Assembly (NCBI GenBank): GCA_035578155.1
Contig: JAPWDM010000008.1
Span: 28,814,280-28,878,279 of the forward strand
Reading direction: 5' to 3'
Length of the DNA stretch: 64,000 nt
DNA from: Brachynemurus nebulosus
Lineage: Eukaryota > Arthropoda > Insecta > Neuroptera > Myrmeleontidae
Shown piece by piece: positions 1 to 46,697 of the stretch. The stretch's first letter is position 1, and every line of letters begins with the position of its first letter. The position numbers were made by a program, and so were the translations under genes. Below the pieces are notes generated by a model. It searched no databases, was not told the origin of the DNA, and saw only the letters and a list, made by a program, of their open reading frames with translations.

Positions 1-86
1 TTATTCACTCGTGTGCGTAATTACGTATTATACTATTTTTTAATTGTTTCAAATATGGTGCATATTTTCTTATAGTTGCTAACAAA

Positions 87-35673
<35,587 letters not shown>

Positions 35674-35798
35674 AGGAAATTATTTTGCAGAAATTGAAAA
35701 TTTCTCAGAAAATGCGTACTAGTAATTCCTCGACTTACTTACTTAAAACTAGTGTCATATTTTTTTTTGTGATATATCAGTTTAGTTAATTTTCTGTA

Positions 35799-35825
35799 AA
35801 TAAACAGCTTTAATGTAAAAATAAA
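35799..35825 (+). terminator. Polyadenylation signals of the IRAG-like gene
   Basis: Two AATAAA hexamers at 35799-35804 and 35820-35825, about 130-150 bp after the stop, in the expected place. Confidence 0.6.
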
Positions 35826-36071
35826 ATCGAAAAACTTAAGACATATTTATTTGAATCAATTAAAGAATTATAGTTGTGTATCTTGATTTCTCTTTGTTAG
35901 ATTTATAAGACGTCAAATGTAAATTTTTTTGATAAAAAAAAAATACATACTTGTATGATCATCATTCTAAATGCAATGTTTTTTTCATTTATTTTGTATT
36001 TTAAACATACCTTTTTAGAATTCCGCACGTAACAGTACATTCATATCAACCAATAAAATTCCTAAAAGTAT

Positions 36072-36260
36072 TTAATGGCTTCCACACAACGAATGAAATA
36101 AGAAATAAGGAGTGTCCCCATCTAGTGACGTTTAATGGAACTTGAACTTAACTGCTCATAGGCATATAATATATGAGCAGTTAAGTTAAAGTTCCATTCA
36201 ACGACACTAGATGGCGACACACCTTATTTCTTATTTCATTCATTGTGTGGAAGCCATAAA
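36072..36260. mobile_element. Near-perfect palindrome of about 187 bp (foldback MITE)
   Basis: atggcttccacacaacgaat... is mirrored by ...attcattgtgtggaagccat, with arms of about 88 bp around an 11-bp AT-rich centre near 36163. It includes the matched pair gagcagttaagtta. Non-coding. Confidence 0.75.
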
Positions 36261-36302
36261 TGGTTAAAATACTAATGTATTCTGTTTACTGAAATAAAAC
36301 GA

Positions 36303-36415
36303 TCGTGTTCGACTGTAGATGCACTACACATGTGCATTACTAAAATGTGTTTGCACGGTTTAATTAGTGTACATGCGTAGTGCATTTTACATTTTCTACT
36401 ATAGTCGAACACAGC
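36303..36415. repeat. Imperfect inverted repeat, MITE-like
   Basis: gtgttcgactgtag at the left is mirrored by ctatagtcgaacac; inner parts atgcactacacatgt and acatgcgtagtgcat also pair. Confidence 0.5.
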
Positions 36416-37890
36416 CAATGAAAAGAACGAATTTGAAAACCTACATTTCGTTCACAATTTTTAATCTTTAAAAGATTAAGACGAGTTGTTAACTCGTACT
36501 GCAATATGACGGCTCAGAATGCTGCGATATGTATACATTCACTGGTACAGGTGCCACCATCTGTGACAGATTTTCCGAAATACGGTATAATTCTAAATAA
36601 TGTACAATTTTATCAACATAGTTTAGTATACTTTATATTTTGTAAATTCCTAGGGTTCACTTTTTTGATGTTGGGATCTTTGATTTTTTTCTTTTTCTTT
36701 TTTTGTAATCTTATCTATTGTACTTATCACTGGCAGTAAAAAGTCCGGCATTTTGAGACAAAAAAAATTTTCCATATGGTTTGTTTAAAAGAGTTAAGCC
36801 ATTGAAAAATTTAAATAAATTTGATGACATCATCAAAACAAAAAAAATAAAATAAAAAATTATCAAGGCTCCTGGAAGTTATCTAAATTAGGGTAACTGG
36901 TTGAATTAGGGCAATTTGGGTGTGAATTTTTTTCATTTTTATCAAAATATAAACTAACTGTATAAACTAAAAATTTTTACTGGCAGCCCTGATACCTACG
37001 TTCCCTACGTTGGTGGCAGTCAGTACTACTAGCGTAAACCAAATGAATTGGCACGAATTCAAACTTATTTTTTTGTATTTTTTTTACGAGTAACTATCTA
37101 TTTATTAAAATATTAAAAATTTCCGCAAGCTTGGTTACTTTATTGCAATAATCACAAATTTTTGAAAAAAAAAAAATGTAATCTATACTCTATAGTAGTA
37201 AAACAGGAGATGATCAGTGGGTGAATGTGGACGATGTGTAGGGCTGACCAAAATTGAAAGTGATAAATAATTTTTTTTTTATATTTATACATCCACAAAA
37301 AGGAATAACATTATACCAGTCAAACGGATTGTCTAGCAATTCCGGTATATTAAGGCGATAAAACATAATCAAAATTTTTTGGATTCATTTAATGATACGT
37401 ACGGATTTTCCACACATTACAACTCTTTAACTGTTTACATGCGGATTTAAATTTCATAAATAGTTGCGTAGTGAGTCAATTATCAACCAAAAAGTGAAGT
37501 TAAAGGTTTAATTACGCTTTTTTTTTATTTATACATAGTCATTTCCTTATGCATCTATATCTACCTTTAAAATTAAATTAAAAAAAATATTAATTTTAAA
37601 AATAATCAAAGGCAAAAAATTCAAAAGTACAAATTTATTTTTTTAGACTAAATTTATGTATAAGTAAAATTAGTTACAATACAAACATACAATTAAATAA
37701 ATATAATTAAATGTGTGCAGAAGACCGCAACGTAATTTGTAAAAACATCTTTATACATCCTAATTTTTTAGTCCATTTTCTCCGAAAATTTAGACTTATA
37801 CAGTCTATACGATAAGAGCTGCGAGAGGCGAGAGTAGGGGCGCTATCCGTTTTCAGACCCGTAGAACACGAATATGTAGAAAAAAATGTC
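36416..37890. other. Intergenic AT-rich stretch, nothing recognised
   Basis: Only short low-complexity ORFs. No terminal repeats, RNA genes or conserved coding seen. Confidence 0.5.
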
Positions 37891-37891
37891 T

Positions 37892-37894
<3 letters not shown>

Positions 37895-37968
<74 letters not shown>
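37895..37968. repeat. (TA)n microsatellite
   Basis: About 74 bp of uninterrupted AT steps. Confidence 0.95.
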
Positions 37969-37970
<2 letters not shown>

Positions 37971-37984
37971 CCGCCACCTTTTAA

Positions 37985-38880
37985 TTTGTGTAGGGCCCCC
38001 CTATGGAAGTTAGGAGATGAAATTTGGTAAATGGGGCTCATTTTCGAGGCACCTCATACTATCAAAGTGGGGTCAAATTTTGGGCAAATTTTTTTTCTGA
38101 CCCGACCTTTAAGGGGGGTGGTGGGGGCGGAAAAGCAATAAAACTTTTCCAAACCGGTTTTAAATAATGTTTCGGTCAATTATCTACAACATATCCAAAA
38201 TTCAGCTTCCTAGGATGATTTGGTGGGAGTAGAGGGGGGAAAAACGATTTTCGTGGATCTAACAGGCCCCCAGCCCCCCAGAATTAACGTAGAGGGTTAA
38301 AATTTGGTGTGTTGATAAAGTTCGTACCTAGGTTGTGCTTTTTGGAGGTTTTAATATTTTACCCCCACCCCCCTCATTTTTAAGCTACAATTTCATGCAT
38401 TTTCGACGTTTTCGAAGTTTGTACCACTCGCACAGGTCACCCAAATAAACCTAGAGGGCTGAAATTTTGTATTCGGATTGAGTTAGTATCAAGGGGGTGC
38501 CTTTTGGGAGTCTCGACTTTCAAACGCTACCGCCACCATTTTTATACCCAAAAAAACATGATTTTTCTTGTTTTTTAACAGTTTCGTTCGGGTCAAAATC
38601 TCCCCAAATAAACCTAGAGGGCTGAAATTTTGTAATTTAGCCTAAGCTAATAGCCAGACACTGTTTTTTGGGGGTTTCAACCTTTAACCCTTACCCCCAC
38701 GATTTTTACACCAATATTTCCTTAATTTTTTTGCTTGTTTTCGAACACGTCTAGAGACTCTCTAAGGAAACCTAGAGGGCTGAAATTTTGTACGTGTATT
38801 CAGTTAGTATCCAGCTAGTACCTTTTAGGGAGTCCACATTACTTTTCCCCCCACTTCTTCCATTTTTACATCGGAATTTA
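37985..38880. repeat. Diverged tandem repeats with period of about 160 bp
   Basis: The block cctagagggctgaaattttg stands at 38450, 38613 and 38771, and a weaker version (gtagagggttaaaatttggt) at 38290, i.e. spacings of 158-163 bp. Each unit then has a G-rich run (ttttgggggtttcaac-like), C-rich acccccac and atttttaca. An even more diverged unit may start near 38010. Probably an old satellite-type array. Confidence 0.65.
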
Positions 38881-40381
38881 ATGTTATTGTTAAATGTGTT
38901 TTAAATGCATTACTTTTATTCTAAATACAAGTAGGCGAATAGTAATTTTAAAAAATTTAAAAAAAAGTGATTACAATTTTTTAACAAATGAAATACATAC
39001 ATATTAAGTAATTTGAAAATGTTATTAAAGTCACTGTTTATTTATAAATTAGGAATTTTGGATTTTTATTATTTATAAAATAGAAATTTTGGATTTTTTT
39101 GGAAAGAAAAAATATCTTCATAAAAGCCTTCCAGTTTACTATTTAAGTTCCTTTTTTAATATTTAAAAATAAAACACAAAGGCAATTGGCGGATAAGCAT
39201 GGATAGAAATGCCCTCGTACGAATTGTGTTGGCTTTTTCCCTGTTAACTGCTATCGGCACAAAATTGAAATTTACTGAGATTCAGCCCTTAAAAACTTAA
39301 AACCTTTTTTTAAAGCCCCGATCAACCGGACACTCATCATCAGTTTTGAAACCACCAAAATTACAAATCGCTTGTGGACTTTCAATTATATTTCGCTTGT
39401 AGACACTCAATACCGAAGATGAAAGGAAAAATTCGACTTCCGTGATGGGGCTCCGCTGCTCACGGCGTTTTTTTTTTATATGGTTAATTTATAACAAAGA
39501 TCTTTTTTATTTTATAATATTTCGACATCTCAGCGTTTTGCACTTAAGAGATGCGTTTTTTGTTGACCGTACGATATATCCGCTTCTCGCACTTATGAAG
39601 CGGATTTATGCGCTCCTAGCAAGTAAAGCTTTAAGAAAATTTTACACTCGTAAACGTGTCTGTAGATGGTTCAGAACTGGATTAAATCAAATTCTAAGAA
39701 AAGGTCTTTTTTCGAAAAAATTTATTTTTACAAACACTACTCAGTTTTTGCAATTTACTATGCAATTTTTTAAAAATCTTATTCCATTTGTGAAGGCTAC
39801 ACTTTCACCAAGTTCCATTAAAAAAAATTTAGATGTGAGTAATTTAAAAAATTGAGATTTTTAGCGGTTTTTCGCAATAATTGTTTATGCACTAATTTGT
39901 GTTAAACTGGTTTCATTCTGTCCGTATCAAATAGTTATTTTAATGTGTAGTTGGTCTAGATATGAACTCCAGCATGAGCTAGATAACGTTTTTTAGTACC
40001 AAAAACCAGGATCATTATTAACAAACTATTTTTTTTTTTTTAATATTTTATTGGACAAATTATTTTTACAGAAAATAAAATCAATTTTAATTGAAATTGG
40101 AGGGCACCAGACGATTTCTTGGACATGGTGATCTGAATGTATATTCTGCTAGAACAGATCCAATTTTTCAATAATAAAAAACAATTGATATCTCTGTCAG
40201 TTTTCAAGATATTGCTTTTCACAGGTCATAATTTCAAACCGGCTGTTTTACAGTATCCGATAATTTTTGAAACTAAAAATTAGTCGCCGACATAATTAGC
40301 CTTTTTGGCATTTTTCTTTGCCCAAATTCTTATGACGCTAAATTAGAATATATAATTATAAATTGTAGCCATTGGTAGAAC
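38881..40381. other. Intergenic stretch without supported gene
   Basis: A 137-codon plus-strand frame at 39442-39855 is basic and hydrophobic with no family resemblance and no splice or promoter context. I do not call it a gene. The rest is AT-rich. Confidence 0.45.
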
Positions 40382-40644
40382 ATATCGCACGCTTAATAAT
40401 AAACCGGAATAAGTCAAAATTTCAGAATTCAAACTTCTTGTAGTAAACCGAACTACCATAACTCAAAGAATGTGTACAAGCCGATCGCCACGTGAAAAAT
40501 CAATAGAATATATTATAATATTGCTTTGTTTCGCGTGGCGATCGGATTGTACCCATTCTTTGAGCTATGGTAGTTAGGTTTATTACAAGAAGTTCGAATT
40601 CTGAAATTTTGACTTATTTCGGTTTATTATTAAGCGTGCGATAT
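40382..40644. mobile_element. 263-bp foldback MITE
   Basis: atatcgcacgcttaataata at the left is mirrored by tattattaagcgtgcgatat. The arms of about 110 bp match with few changes, including gatcgccacg / cgtggcgatc. Non-coding. Confidence 0.78.
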
Positions 40645-40646
40645 AC

Positions 40647-40741
40647 TCAAATTACGATGTCCAGAAAATCATAGTCATGCCGAAATGAATTTTTGGAATT
40701 TATTTTTCTTAAATATGAAGTTTTTTGATGTGTGTCTTCAA
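40647..40741 (-). pseudogene. Severed 3' end of the zinc-finger gene
   Basis: On the minus strand, past the inner duplication copy at 40734-40741, the frame of the zinc-finger gene continues LKTHQKTSYLRK and on to a stop near 40647. This supplies the X12-His missing from the last finger at 42876-42935, so this fragment was once contiguous with the gene. Confidence 0.6.
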
Positions 40742-40931
40742 CAGGGCTGGGAACTATTTAAAATGATTTCATTTTAAATATGTATTTAAAATACAAAATG
40801 GCATTTTGCATTTTCTATTTTAAATAAGTTCGGTCAAACCATTTTCCATTTTGTATTTAAAATGAAAATTTGAATTCATTTTACATTTAAAATGAAAATG
40901 CTTGTATACTTAAATTTATGTTTATAGATAT

Positions 40932-42308
40932 TAGGGTGTTTCATTTTTCCAAAGATGTGGTTTTCATATGACTTTGCTTACGCCCTGAGTCTCAGTGATG
41001 TAAAAGACATGTATGCCAAACTTCAAGAAAATTGGATAATATTTAGGGATTGCACACATTAATCACTTTTTTCTCTAACTAATGAAATTGCTAATATTGC
41101 AGTACTTTGTACTAATGAAATTCTTATGTACTAATATATAAATAATATTGAAAGGAGTGTCTGAGAAGTGTGCCGTAGCATAGAATCAAGTGGTCCTAAC
41201 TTTTGGGAAGTTCCAAAGTCTGTGGGCTTCATTTGACAAGGAGTCATATACGACAATGTTGGATGAGGAAAATCGCATTCAAGGTTTTCTAGAAGAATAA
41301 CAAGTCGAAATATTTAACTACATTCAAAATGTCTTAAAAATGGAAGTTATCTAAAAGAAGACTACAAAAAATTATTACAACTCTCACTCCTGTGCGTTGG
41401 TGACTGGTCTAAAAACGACTTCAGTTTCAGGATCCCAGTGGCTCTACATCAAGCATGGTGGATGGTAAAGGCTAACTATGCACTTAAAATTGTCCTCTTC
41501 ATTAAACTTCATTCAATTTCCAAAAAGCTGAATATTCTTTCATGCTAATTAACCCTTTCGCGACGTGCTATTTTTCTATTAAGTATGCCCATAAGACGGG
41601 CAATTTTCGAGGTTTGCGGAATCGTACGGTCTTCTAAAGTACAATATAAATTTGGGAATTATATACTTGTAAAAACTTACTTTTGGAAAAAAAAAACTTC
41701 TTTATTATAAGTCGGATAAATACGGTCTTCGACTATTTGTCACATTTTTTTATCACGGGAATATACGGTCTTCGGCACAAAAAGGTTAAAGGAATGAAAC
41801 GTGTTTCATATTTTGTCAGCTTCATATAGGTTCACTTTGGGCACGAGGCAACTGTAAGTCGATGGGCTCCAAATAATGATTTGGATACGCTAGTTTCTGA
41901 GCACTTACTCAGATGTAGATATTAATAAGTGCTCTCATATTTGTTAATCATCTAAAGCATCTTTCGTATTTGCTAGAAACAAACGTAAGATTGTCTTTTG
42001 GATTTTTTAGATCGACGTTTTACTCAGATTGATAAGTAAAATATGACTAAAAATTTAGAAACCAAACCTACAAAGAAAAAGGAAATTAAACTATTAGAGC
42101 CATGTGAGGGTCTAATCGGTCAGGAACGAACAACAAAAACAATTCTTTACAATACTTTTACAAAACTGATCAAAGTGTGCAACCTCTAAATATTAGCCAA
42201 TCTTCTTGAAATTTTGCATATATATTTTTTATATCACTGAGACTCGGGGCATACGCAAAGTCTGCAAAAATTTTACATTTTTTTTTCCTTACAAAATGAA
42301 ACACCCTA
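40932..42308. mobile_element. TIR element nested in the hAT copy, perfect 8-bp target duplication
   Basis: TAGGGTGTTTCATTTT at the left is exactly inverted at the right; ATAGATAT flanks both sides (40924-40931, 42309-42316). Subterminal regions are also inverted (ctcagtgat... / ...atcactgag). It contains a broken protein-coding remnant. Superfamily not assigned. Confidence 0.8.
41230..41485 (+). pseudogene. Broken transposon-encoded protein
   Basis: Two frames joined by a frameshift: SYTTMLDEENRIQGFLEE then, after stops, DYKKLLQLSLLCVGDW, FRIPVALHQAWWMVKANYAL and KIVLF to a stop after ILSC. The pattern 'DY-LL-L...G...F-P-A-H-A-WM-KA-Y-LKI' is one I recall from multi-copy insect transposon proteins. 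The family name is uncertain. At least two stops and one frameshift. Confidence 0.5.
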
Positions 42309-42875
42309 ATAGATATGACACTTATGACTCATATTAATCATAGAACTAGAATTGAACGCAGTCTAACAAATTATAATTTAAATGTAAGTTGATTCAATTG
42401 ACTCAAATTTTTTATAACTCGAGTTGCAATATCACTTAAGTTAAATGTTTTGGTATTTCGAGTAGACGATTCTTATATGTAATTTAGAAGTCGTAGTTGT
42501 AGCGTACTCAAGATTTGAATATGTTAAAACTGAATTAAATTTTACAATATTTTTGAGTAACAATATTTCAAGAGTTAAATTTCGTTTTCATATCATGCAA
42601 ACTTTATAAAATTTTTTCAAAAGACCACCTTTATTTGATTTCAGTACGTTTGACATTTTCTTAACTTATTTTTTATTAATATAAATCAAGATAAAACACT
42701 TATAGAATAAATTTAAAGAAGAAAAAGCATTTTGCATTTTATAATCCATTTTAAATAACTATTTTCCATTTTCTATTTTAAATATGTTTAGCAAAACCAT
42801 TTACCATTTTGTATTTTAAGTGCATTTTTGAAAACCATTTCCCATTTTCTATTTTAAATGGTTTCTATGAACCAT

Positions 42876-44132
42876 TTACCCAGCCGTGGTCTTCCAACTG
42901 TTTGACCGAGAAAATGTTTTAAAACATATATCACATTTGAATGGTTTCATGCCAGTACGTACTCTTTCAGGTTTTCGTAAATGAGATGAATCAGAAAATT
43001 TTTTGAAGCATGTATTGCACTTGAATGGTTTTTCTCCTGTGTGTGTTCTTACATGGCTTTGTAAATTATCGTACTGAACAAATGTTTTAAAACATATTCC
43101 ACATTTGAATGGTTTTTCTCCTGTATGTGTTCTTTTATGTAATTTCAAATTATGTGGCAGAGAAAATGTTTTAAAACATATATCACATATGAATGGTTTT
43201 TCACCTGTATGTGTTCTTTTATGTGATTTCAAATGATGTGGTAGAGAAAATGTTTTACTACATATATCACATTTGAATGGTTTCACCCCTGTATGTATTC
43301 TTTCATGACTCCGTAAATGAGATGAATCAGAAAATTTTTTGAAGCATGTTTTGCATTTGAATGGTTTTTCTCCTGTATGTGTTCTTTCATGTCTTTTTAA
43401 ATGACTTGATGTATAAAACGTTTTCAGACATGTATTGCATTTGAATGGTTTTTCTTTTGTATGTGTTCTTTCATGTCTCTTTAATTCGCTCGACTGAGAA
43501 AATGTTTTAAAACATATATTACACTTGAATGGTTTCTCTCCTGTATGTATTCTTCCATGTCTCCTTAAAGCAGATGAATCAGAAAATGTTTTTAAACATG
43601 TATCACATTTGAATGGTTTTTCTCCTGTATGTATTCGATGTATTCTTCCATGTCTCCGTAAAACAGATGGATCAGAAAATGTTTTAAAACATGTATCACA
43701 TTTAAATGATTTTTGTCCTGTATGTATAATTTCATGTCTTTTTAAATAACTTGACTGGGAAAATGTTTTCAGACATGATTTGCATTTGATTGGTTTTTCT
43801 TGTTCTGAATGTATTGTGTCATGTGTTTGGTCAATGGTACTCTGTGTGTTAAATATTTGTGAATTTTCGCCAAATAAATCACTATTTTCCGTTAACATAT
43901 CCTCTTCATCATTTTCTAATTTAATTTCGGTATGTAAACTTGCAAAATTTAATAAATCACCAGCAATATTGCTTTCTTTCAGTTCCAATTTGATTCTATT
44001 TCCATAATATGAAAATTCTGGTATTTCCGTTTTTGTTATATTTAAAAATGCGTTATCCACACTGTGTGAATTTTCCTCCTCTTTTATTTTAACCGAAAAT
44101 ACATCCTTTGATGTACACACTTTATTTTCCAT
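42876..44132 (-). CDS. C2H2 zinc-finger protein, C-terminus truncated by a hAT insertion
   Basis: 418 aa from ATG at 44132. Residues 1-110 are acidic with VKIKEEE and IKLENDEED motifs, as in many insect C2H2 proteins. Nine intact C-X2-C-X12-H-X3-H fingers follow, mostly joined by TGEKPF linkers, so it is a likely sequence-specific nuclear DNA-binding regulator. Finger 2 has a 3-residue duplication (RIHRIHTGEKPF). Finger 10 keeps its cysteines but has lost both histidines (HLRKPERVRTG). Finger 11 ends CDICFKTFSRSNSWKTTAG and stops: the stop lies in the end of the hAT element. It may still be translated. Specificity unknown. Confidence 0.85.
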   Translation of the reverse strand: MENKVCTSKDVFSVKIKEEENSHSVDNAFLNITKTEIPEFSYYGNRIKLELKESNIAGDLLNFASLHTEIKLENDEEDMLTENSDLFGENSQIFNTQSTIDQTHDTIHSEQEKPIKCKSCLKTFSQSSYLKRHEIIHTGQKSFKCDTCFKTFSDPSVLRRHGRIHRIHTGEKPFKCDTCLKTFSDSSALRRHGRIHTGEKPFKCNICFKTFSQSSELKRHERTHTKEKPFKCNTCLKTFYTSSHLKRHERTHTGEKPFKCKTCFKKFSDSSHLRSHERIHTGVKPFKCDICSKTFSLPHHLKSHKRTHTGEKPFICDICFKTFSLPHNLKLHKRTHTGEKPFKCGICFKTFVQYDNLQSHVRTHTGEKPFKCNTCFKKFSDSSHLRKPERVRTGMKPFKCDICFKTFSRSNSWKTTAG

Positions 44133-44682
44133 TTTCTTTTTTCTCGGGAAATTTAATTCTAGAATTATTTTGAGGTTTTGACAATTATCAGATCTGAACG
44201 TTTTGTTTGACCATAGATTATGTATGGAGAAGCCTCTGGTTGGCTACGTTCGAGCAGAAAAATTTTTTTAACATCGTTGTTACCATAGAGCACTAGAGAG
44301 AAAATACATATTTCTATACTACTGGAACCTGTGTAACCACTTGAGATAGAAAATATGTTGTATACGTGCACGGTGTTTACTTTGTATTTGTGCGGTAAAC
44401 TCTGTTAGTGTGAGTGGTGATAGCCGTCACGTGACCTTTGGTTCGCATACATGTGTGTGATGTGTGTGATACCACAACGCTATTTGTGCCGGTTCAACAA
44501 TCAAATTTATTGTTGTTTGACTCATTTACACTGAGCGACGGGTACTGAGCAACTGACACTAAGCAGCCTAAGATGCACATACTTACACATAAGTGATTGC
44601 AGAAAAGAGACAGTTATATTCGTTCTATTTGTTCTGTGGTTGTTACCGATGTACAATAGTACAATATATTCTGATATAGGGA
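44133..44682. other. Upstream region of the zinc-finger gene
   Basis: Probable promoter side of the minus-strand gene. Contains tgtgtgatgtgtgtgat and ctctagagagaa-type sequences. No ORF supported, no clear core promoter element. Confidence 0.35.
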
Positions 44683-46180
44683 GCATTCGTAACGCAACTA
44701 GCCAAAGTGTCTTGCTCTTACTTTTCATCTTTTCCATGCCGAAATAAAATACCTTGTAAAAGAGAGAATGTGTAAACATAAAAGAAACAGAAAATTGTTT
44801 ATTACGTACCTATGTGTAGAATTTTTTTATTTTCCTAATTTTATAGGGGTAATAAATAAAATAATAATATTGAAGATCGTATACTCCGTTTACTCTCTAT
44901 ATCAAATGTATAGGTAATAGTTTATGGTAAAGTCGGTATTAAACTAACATTTCCAAGATAAATTTTCTTTTTTCGAAATATTTACTAAATGTTATGTTCT
45001 GTATTTTACGACATTCATTAAATAAAAATATAATACGGTATAATGCAAATATTTAATTCAATGGCTGCCAAATAATTTTTGTTTGTAAAAGAGGTTTAAA
45101 AACATTTATAAAGAGAGAAAATTGTTTACATATTATCTGCGTACTTCTGGAAATATTTTAATTCCTAAGATTTTTGTATCCTTAATTTCATAAAATATAA
45201 ATATTGTTATGTTTTTCATAACATCGAGTATCTTATCCTTTCCTATACACGGTACATATAGCATTAAAGTCGTTATTAAACTACTTCTTGGAAAATGTAA
45301 TAATTTTTTTAAAATTATTTCAGATGTCATTATGATATTCATTTTAAGTAAAATACATTCTATAAAAACTTAAGTAAAGAGAATGAAGAAATCATTATCT
45401 ACCATTCTTATAATTTGACATTCCCACTTTGTGTGTATCACACAATATCTTGCGTACTTTTAATTTTATTAAATTATAATATATAACACTGACTTTATAA
45501 GAAGCGTAAGTTGTTTTTATAGTTGACAATGAATGTTGATTTGAATAATTTATTGATTTGGTATTGGTACATATGTATACAGTATGTCTATGTGTATGAG
45601 TATTAGTCAAACCGTCGAAAATTTTTTTGCTAACAAATAAACAAATTTTTTCATGTACTTATAGTACACTATAAATTCAATTATGTTAAAACATTCAATA
45701 AAAATTATTAGAAGCAAATTTTATATATTTCTGTAAATATCTATAAATAAAACTATTCACAGTATTATTTTTTATTATTATTTCATTTTAAAGCAAGTTG
45801 AACAACTAGAGAGGCATCAATTTAACTTTAATTTAATATTTTTTGGGAAAAATTTTTATTAGAAAATAACCCAGTGTGGATTTTTAGTGTACTTGTAATT
45901 TATTTTTATTATAGAACTGAGAAATAATATTCTTCAATTTAAACCATTCCAGTGCAGCTTAAAAATGTCAAAATGGTTAATGACTTTAAAAATATAGTCT
46001 TGTCTTTTGTTGCAAGATATATTTCCCTCTTTGTTTCCTTTGGCATGTTAACATGCCAATGGCACTGAATCGGTTAAGGACATTACACTTGTTTTGAAGT
46101 GCTTTTGCCTAACTTTGGAGATATTTGTATATTCCTGTCTCACTTTCCATGTTCTTGAGAGAAGGGTGAAGGTATATATA
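44683..46180 (-). repeat. Repeat shared with 58310-58460, here split by about 1.35 kb
   Basis: 44683-44728 (gggagcattcgtaacgcaac... ttgctcttactttt) and 46077-46180 (aggacattacacttgttttg... gaagggtgaaggtatatat) are adjacent in the reverse complement of the 58.3-kb copy. The 1.35 kb between them is AT-rich and includes a diverged duplication of about 330 bp (44793-45010 against 45121-45360, sharing aaagtcg-tattaaact). Confidence 0.5.
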
Positions 46181-46544
46181 TGTACGATGTATACCGAACG
46201 CTGTTACTGACTATAAACTATGTATGCTAGAATCATCGTATCATAGAGATGTACACGATATGATTTTATTCGCAGAGTACTAATTTAAATACAAGAGTAA
46301 TATTGTACTAGATTTTAGATACAATTTCTTGTTAATACAATAATATGTGAAAGTTTTTAAAAAATGTGTTGTTAATTATTTAGAATTTAGCTAATTCACT
46401 TAAATAAATTTTTTTAATGAAAATAAGTTGCGTTTTTAATGACAATAGGAATATTCTTATTGGAAAGAGAAAAAATTAAAAAATAAAATAACAGAAAATT
46501 CTCATATAATTTTTATCTGTATAAATTGAATTATATAATTCATT

Positions 46545-46582
46545 TTATTTATTATTATTATTATTATTTTTTTTTTTTTTTT
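46545..46582 (-). repeat. (TAA)n followed by poly-A, minus-strand sense, tail of the short I-group stub
   Basis: (TTA)n then T18 on the plus strand. Read on the minus strand this is a poly-A tail running into TAA repeats. Confidence 0.8.
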
Positions 46583-46645
46583 TGATTAAAATTGGGACAC
46601 TGCTGCCGGTGGATGGCGCGGTCAGCAGTGTCCGGCGGCATCGCC
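46583..46645 (-). mobile_element. 63-bp stub: 3' end of the I-group retrotransposon
   Basis: Matches the 3' end of the larger element at 50887-50949 except for a few substitutions, most of them in the arms of a terminal hairpin. Here the stem is fully paired: GGACACTGCTG (46595-46605) with CAGCAGTGTCC (46623-46633). It abuts (TAA)n on both sides, so it looks like an extreme 5'-truncated insertion. Confidence 0.75.
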
Positions 46646-46646
46646 A

Positions 46647-46696
<50 letters not shown>

Positions 46697-46697
46697 C
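46646..46697. repeat. (TAA)n microsatellite, 3' flank of the Dong-like element
   Basis: About 50 bp of TTA steps with one interruption (tca). Confidence 0.95.

Larger units (their letters stand above)
40742..42888. mobile_element. hAT-type insertion, 2147 bp, in the last exon of the zinc-finger gene
   Basis: Termini CAGGGCTGGG and, inverted, CACGGCTGGG. Flanks GTCTTCAA (40734-40741) and GTCTTCCA (42889-42896) are an 8-bp duplication with one change. Near both ends are repeated attttaaat/ccattttctattttaaat blocks. No hAT transposase frame. A second TIR element is nested inside. Confidence 0.75.

Noticed and set aside
39442..39855. 137-codon plus-strand frame
   Set aside because: Basic and hydrophobic low-complexity content, no splice or promoter context and no resemblance to a family.
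43525..44007. Plus-strand frames (MNGFSPVCI..., MHLIGFSCSEC...)
   Set aside because: Reverse-strand readings of the repeated TGEKPFKC linker region of the zinc-finger gene.
46646..46697. Array of short repeats that could be taken for CRISPR-like
   Set aside because: Simple TAA microsatellite in a eukaryotic genome; no spacers.
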